Positions 59,610 to 64,000 of a stretch of 64,000 nt of DNA are shown piece after piece. The translations under genes were made by a program, and so were the position numbers. The stretch covers positions 186,001 to 250,000 of the forward strand of contig JAFWCB010000005.1 in NCBI GenBank assembly GCA_017537025.1, in the 5' to 3' direction. The DNA comes from Sediminibacterium sp. (lineage in GTDB: Bacteria > Bacteroidota > Bacteroidia > Chitinophagales > Chitinophagaceae). Every line of letters starts with the position of its first letter. The first letter of the stretch is position 1. The notes under the pieces were generated by a model. That model saw only the letters and a program-made list of their open reading frames with translations. It made no database searches and was not told the DNA's origin.

Positions 59610-62600
59610 TTATCGTCTACCAGATTGAAGTGCTACTAAAAGAGGTGTATTATTATTTTGTAATATTAATAGAAGCGGTTCTTTGCGATACATTACTTCT
59701 ACGATATCTCTTATCTGCTCCTTACAAAACAAACCGGTTTGTGATTGTGGCATTACAGAGAAATTATTTTTCCCTTCGTTTATTAAGATAGTTCCATAGT
59801 TTCCATCGAGTCGGCAAAACTGAGGTAATAAATCAAATTCATTCCCGGCTAATAATAGATCAGGTTTCCCATCTGCATTAAAATCTTTCACGATAATGGA
59901 ATATACGCTACTCAATTGTGCTTGTACAGGTAAAGGTTTGAGCGTAAAATTTCCTTTCCCATCGTTTATCGCAATCATAGAAGAGGCTGTATTGACCTGC
60001 TGAACTTGAGCACTTTCTAAATCTTTTCCGAACAAATCTTGAATAGATTTAGCAGCATAATCTACATGTTTTAAGTTAGATTTTTTTAAAGATGGTAATT
60101 GATCTGTAATATCTTTTTTCATGAATACAGGCATATCTCTTCCGCCTATACCTTGTGTAAATACTTTATCAATAGTGCCATTTTGATCAAAATCTTTAAT
60201 CCATATTTTAATCGGGTTTTCAGCAGTGGGGTGTAAATAAAAATTTTCTCCCTTATTTCCGAGTACCATATCCAGATCACCATCTCCATCTAAATCGGCC
60301 AGTTTTATTTGTTGCCACCAACCATAGTTTTTTTCAAGACCCATATTAAGGGGTACAAACTTCTTATTCACGTAAGAAAAAGCCTGTACACCCATATAAT
60401 CTCCGGTAATAATCAACTCTTTTTGTGCATCTCCGTTAATATCCGCGTATACCGCAGATGTAACCATACCCAAGTTATTTAGAAAGGGAGCCACTTGTGC
60501 TGTTACATCTTCAAAGGCTCCATTTCTGTTATTATGAAAAATAAAAGAGCGGGGAATTACTCCATATTGCTGAGGTTCGCTTCTACTTCCTATAAATATA
60601 TCAGGGTATCCATCGCCATCGTAATCCATTGGAATAGCAGTACCACAATTGGTATGGCTAATTCCAAAAGTGCCCGGCTGTAAGGTAAAATTACCCTTAC
60701 CATCATTTTTATAAAATTGATTTTGATAAGCATCGGCAGATGCAGGAGCCATATTACCACCTCCTCCAATGAATAAATCCAAATCCCCGTCTTTATCGGC
60801 ATCAAAAAAGAAAGCTGTTGTTACATCATTAAAAGAGAATTTCTCGAAATCCGGAATTGGCTTTTTAGTAAACCCATTTGCTTTTTGAAGATATAACTGA
60901 GAGGGTTGCTGAAAAGCTCCTCCAATAAAAATATCTTCTAGTCCATCTCCGTCAACATCCCCTACCGCAGCTTTAGGCCCTTGTTTAGAAAGCATAAAAG
61001 GAATATTTCTTTCTGTATAAAAATCTACATAATCATCTTCTTTATGTTTATCAAAATTTTGATTGATGGTCGTAAATAAAGTAGGTACAATATCTTTTTG
61101 AGTTACCGGCTTTTTTATATCAGCCATATTGTACATAATATTATTGAGTTTATTAAGTTGGGGGTTGAATCGGGTGATTGTTCCATTAGGCCACAATACT
61201 TCTGCAGAATCTATTGTATTATTACCTAAACCAATGGTTTGCTTATACTCCATAGAGGACTGGAATCCACGCGCCGGCATAATAGTTCTGGTAATCTTAT
61301 CTTGTTTAGAAAAAATGGTGATCGTTGCTCCAATGGCAAAATTATTAGGTGCCAAATACTGTAATGCTACAGCTATATAATTGTTGGGAGAATCCATTTT
61401 TTCTCTGGCATTATTCCGATAAATAACTGCTTTTTGGTTTACATTACTGATCACTAAATCTAGATCTCCATCATTATCAATATCTGTATAAACGGCTCCA
61501 TTAGAAAAAGTTTTTTTATCCAATCCCCAGTTGTCGCCAATATCTTCAAACTGTAAGTTTCCTTTATTTCTAAATAATTTATTAGCAATAGGAACCGAGG
61601 GCATTTTATTGATAATAGTACTCACTTCTTCTTTTTTACCACTAATAACCATTTGTTGCATTACTTCATTAGCGAAGAAATCGATAAAATCCTGATCTGT
61701 TACATCTCTGTAAATGCCATTACATACCAGTATATCCGATTTCGAATCATTATCTGCATCAAAAATTAAAGCACCCCAACTCCAGTCACTCGCCGCTACC
61801 CGACTATAAAAACCTGTTTCTACAAAACGACCGTCGCCATTATTAACTTGTAATGCATTTTGGGTAAACTGATTATAAAAACCTTGTTTCTCTTTTAGCT
61901 TCACAACATCGTATCCTTCAAAAGAGGTATTTGTTTTTAATCTGAAATCATTCCCGGGCAACATATCAGTTGTAAAAATATCGGGGCGACCATCATTATT
62001 TATATCAGCCATATCAGCTCCCATAGAAGACATGCTCACATGTTGCATTCGATTCTCAATATCATCTATAAATGTTCCGTTTTTTTGATTGATATATAAA
62101 TAATCTCTTTCAAAAAAATCGTTTGATACGTATATATCGGGATATCCATCTCCATTTACATCTCCAACGGTTACGCCGAGACCAAAACCTATTAAACTTC
62201 CATGAATTCCTGATTCGTAAGTAACTTCTTTAAATTTACCATTATCGTTTCTATACAAATGATCACCCCCACCTTTTAAAAAATCTGCAACCGCAGCTTT
62301 AGCAGCAGGCTGGTTACGAACATTAGCATAGTTAAGCGTATTAACAGGAATAGGGCTATTATTAACGATAAAACAATCCAGGTCCCCATCAAGATCATAA
62401 TCAAAAAAAGAAGCATGGGTAGTATAGCCATCATTATCTAAACCATATTCGGCTGCTTTTTCGGTGAATGTAAGATTATGATTATTGATGAATAATTGGT
62501 TCTTCCGTAAAGCTGCGTTGCCCATGTTACCGGCATTACACACATAAATATCTAACCAACCATCTGCATTTATATCAACTAACACAACACCGGTACTCCA

Positions 62601-62924
62601 TTGTTTTTTATTTGGATCGAAGCCGGCTTTTTCTGAAATATCTTCGAATTGAAAATTACCCTTATTGAGATATAATTTATTCGCAGTTTGGTTACCGGTA
62701 AAAAATAAGTCGGTTAACCCATCATTATTCAGATCTCCGGAAGCAACACCACCACCGTTATAAAAATTTCGGTATCTAAAAACATTAAAAGTATCAGATT
62801 CTGTGATATTGTTAACGAAGCTGATATTCGTATTCTCTACCTCTGTAAAAAGCGAATTTCGGGCTTTGTTTTGGCAAGATAAAATCAGCAATAGAAGGGC
62901 AGTGGAGATAATCGTTAAACGCAT
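59610..62924 (-). CDS. FG-GAP/VCBS repeat lipoprotein with ASPIC/UnbV domain (paralogue 3)
   Basis: This 1104-residue protein has a lipobox LSC near residue 17. The FG-GAP loops include DLNNDGLTDLFFTGN, DINADGWLDIYVCN and DYDLDGDLDCFIVNN, with the ASPIC/UnbV part IGATITIFSKQDKITRTIMP and IGLGNNTIDSAEVLWPNGT at about 520-600, then a second half. It starts 86 bp after the SusD stop, with a terminator-like hairpin between, so it may be transcribed by read-through or from its own promoter. Confidence 0.87.
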   Translation of the reverse strand: MRLTIISTALLLLILSCQNKARNSLFTEVENTNISFVNNITESDTFNVFRYRNFYNGGGVASGDLNNDGLTDLFFTGNQTANKLYLNKGNFQFEDISEKAGFDPNKKQWSTGVVLVDINADGWLDIYVCNAGNMGNAALRKNQLFINNHNLTFTEKAAEYGLDNDGYTTHASFFDYDLDGDLDCFIVNNSPIPVNTLNYANVRNQPAAKAAVADFLKGGGDHLYRNDNGKFKEVTYESGIHGSLIGFGLGVTVGDVNGDGYPDIYVSNDFFERDYLYINQKNGTFIDDIENRMQHVSMSSMGADMADINNDGRPDIFTTDMLPGNDFRLKTNTSFEGYDVVKLKEKQGFYNQFTQNALQVNNGDGRFVETGFYSRVAASDWSWGALIFDADNDSKSDILVCNGIYRDVTDQDFIDFFANEVMQQMVISGKKEEVSTIINKMPSVPIANKLFRNKGNLQFEDIGDNWGLDKKTFSNGAVYTDIDNDGDLDLVISNVNQKAVIYRNNAREKMDSPNNYIAVALQYLAPNNFAIGATITIFSKQDKITRTIMPARGFQSSMEYKQTIGLGNNTIDSAEVLWPNGTITRFNPQLNKLNNIMYNMADIKKPVTQKDIVPTLFTTINQNFDKHKEDDYVDFYTERNIPFMLSKQGPKAAVGDVDGDGLEDIFIGGAFQQPSQLYLQKANGFTKKPIPDFEKFSFNDVTTAFFFDADKDGDLDLFIGGGGNMAPASADAYQNQFYKNDGKGNFTLQPGTFGISHTNCGTAIPMDYDGDGYPDIFIGSRSEPQQYGVIPRSFIFHNNRNGAFEDVTAQVAPFLNNLGMVTSAVYADINGDAQKELIITGDYMGVQAFSYVNKKFVPLNMGLEKNYGWWQQIKLADLDGDGDLDMVLGNKGENFYLHPTAENPIKIWIKDFDQNGTIDKVFTQGIGGRDMPVFMKKDITDQLPSLKKSNLKHVDYAAKSIQDLFGKDLESAQVQQVNTASSMIAINDGKGNFTLKPLPVQAQLSSVYSIIVKDFNADGKPDLLLAGNEFDLLPQFCRLDGNYGTILINEGKNNFSVMPQSQTGLFCKEQIRDIVEVMYRKEPLLLILQNNNTPLLVALQSGRR

Positions 62925-62956
62925 ATGCTAAAATAAGCCAATCGATTAAGAACATA

Positions 62957-62990
62957 AAAAAAGCCCCAACTAAAACGTTGGGGCTTTTAA
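62957..62990 (-). terminator. Rho-independent terminator after the susD-like gene
   Basis: On the minus strand, the stem aaaagccccaac/gttggggctttt with loop gtttta is followed by a run of T residues (ttttttt). It sits 21 bp after the SusD stop codon and before the FG-GAP gene at 59610. It may end or attenuate transcription between them. Confidence 0.75.
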
Positions 62991-63010
62991 AATATTAACC
63001 AAATATTGGA

Positions 63011-64000
63011 TTAGTATCCAAAGTTTTGTTTAAGATTAGGATTTGAAGCTAAGGCTTCTGTAGGGATAGAGAATACTACACGAGATTTATCAGATGGGTT
63101 TGGTCTTTCTTCAACAGGAGCGTTGAATGCACCAAAACGTACCAAGTCGTTTCTTCTCCAGCCTTCCATGTATAATTCACGGCTACGCTCAGCTAGTAGA
63201 GAAGATAATGTTACAGAGGTAACAGCACCAACTCTTCTTTGAGCACGTAAACTATTTACTATCGCTAATGGTGTTTCAGCATCAGTACCACCTCTTAAAA
63301 TGGCTTCTGCTTTCATTAAACGAAGATCAGAAAAACGGAATAATGGGAATTCGTTATTACTACCCCAACCACCGTCATTAATAGTAGAAGGATCTAATGG
63401 GAATTTGTTGAAACGAATACCAGATGCTTCTCCATTGAAGAAGATACTTGCATTTCTAGTAAATACCAATGGGTTACCAGAACGATCTTTCAAATTACCC
63501 ACAGTACCACCGATGGTTCCATTTAATGGACCACGAGCTTGGCCAACTAATAGACCCGCAGTAGCTCCTACACGGTCTGTAAAGCCGGCTAAGGTATCAC
63601 TTCTTCTAACATCAGTTGGATCGAAAGCATCATACAAAGTAGATAGTGCCACGAAGCCATTCCAGCTAGATGGAGTTTGATTATAGTGCCAGCTTTGAGA
63701 AGTCTGCCAACGCAATCCGGTACCATTACCAGTACGACCATTAGGGTCTCCATTGTTATGACGTACAAATATATTTTCTGTAGATTTTGTACCATTATCC
63801 CACTTAAAGTTATCCCAGTAGTAAGAACTAACTTGTATTAGTGGATTAGCAGCAACCAAATTTGCATATTGTATAACCTTGTTCATATCTGCTGCTTGGA
63901 ATGTATAAGGACCAGCGGGATTATTTGGATCTTGCTTATACACTGCTTTATTTAAATAGCATTTGGCTAACAAGAACCAAGCAGCTTCTTTTGTTGCGGC
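63011..64000 (-). CDS. RagB/SusD family nutrient-uptake outer-membrane lipoprotein, C-terminal part (cut by window edge)
   Basis: About 329 residues are visible and the frame runs through the right edge, so the start is missing. The stretch AATKEAAWFLLAKCYLNKAV is the TPR-like helix of SusD proteins (AAWALLAKLYLN pattern). LFRFSDLRLMKAEAILRG and SRELYMEGWRRNDLVRFGAF are the conserved C-terminal RagB/SusD motifs, ending LNQNFGY-like LKQNFGY. It would bind glycan or other nutrients together with a SusC receptor expected just beyond the window. Confidence 0.92.
   Translation of the reverse strand, partial: AATKEAAWFLLAKCYLNKAVYKQDPNNPAGPYTFQAADMNKVIQYANLVAANPLIQVSSYYWDNFKWDNGTKSTENIFVRHNNGDPNGRTGNGTGLRWQTSQSWHYNQTPSSWNGFVALSTLYDAFDPTDVRRSDTLAGFTDRVGATAGLLVGQARGPLNGTIGGTVGNLKDRSGNPLVFTRNASIFFNGEASGIRFNKFPLDPSTINDGGWGSNNEFPLFRFSDLRLMKAEAILRGGTDAETPLAIVNSLRAQRRVGAVTSVTLSSLLAERSRELYMEGWRRNDLVRFGAFNAPVEERPNPSDKSRVVFSIPTEALASNPNLKQNFGY

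Noticed and set aside
63973-64000. A start codon of the SusD-like gene at 63973
   Set aside because: That codon is an internal TTG; the conserved helix continues upstream (EAAWFLLAK) to the window edge, so the gene is cut, not complete.

Overview
The window is a 64 kb piece of a low-GC chromosome from the phylum Bacteroidota, most likely family Chitinophagaceae. The grounds are a MurF-alanine racemase fusion, a Gld-type ABC transporter, SusD and FG-GAP/ASPIC proteins, TonB-dependent receptors, TAnnTTTG-like promoter elements and almost no Shine-Dalgarno sequences. No phage, insertion-sequence transposase, CRISPR array or rRNA operon was seen. Family names come from recognising motifs by eye; no database search was run.

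Region by region. 1-5 kb: the 5' end of murF, a large nested inverted repeat, a small coiled-coil membrane protein, a DUF983 protein, tatD, then an unusual tRNA-Ser(GGA) locus. There, partial tRNA copies carry a 40/41-bp two-hairpin module and a small GIY-YIG nuclease gene sits between two perfect repeats; a polysaccharide deacetylase follows. 5-18.4 kb: mostly housekeeping (gltX, a membrane glycosyltransferase, a cobalamin-binding domain protein, a crotonase, fumC, an amidohydrolase, lspA) and three envelope proteins. 18.5-24.9 kb: a signalling island with five NarL/LuxR-type HTH proteins (two stand-alone HTH proteins, two PAS-HTH paralogues, one response regulator), a histidine kinase, membrane proteins and an unrecognised protein. 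Its intergenic regions hold a duplicated hairpin element and five TACCC-N5-GGGTA palindromes, plausible operators for these regulators. 24.9-37.4 kb, mainly minus strand: murF-alr, a TerC-type protein, a GldF-GldG fusion, iscA-iscU-iscS, methylmalonyl-CoA epimerase, and acpP-fabF-rnc.

37.5-41.9 kb is a sucrose-use operon: an SLC45-like transporter, a fructokinase and an amylosucrase. 41.9-64 kb is an envelope and nutrient-use region: a TonB-dependent receptor, three vanadium-haloperoxidase-like PAP2 proteins, beta-barrel and periplasmic proteins, a secreted GH65 enzyme, three lipoproteins of about 1100 residues with FG-GAP repeats and an ASPIC domain, and the C-terminal part of a SusD protein that runs off the right edge.

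A second theme is small repeats. They include nested inverted repeats (370-952), two 57-bp hairpins of one family (11059, 38893), hairpin-plus-short-ORF pairs (1877, 15738), and low-complexity tracts, three of which lie in frame inside otherwise normal genes. The strongest candidate for something undescribed is the tRNA-Ser / two-hairpin module / GIY-YIG locus at 2.85-3.6 kb; next is the TACCC-N5-GGGTA regulatory island at 18.8-20.5 kb.
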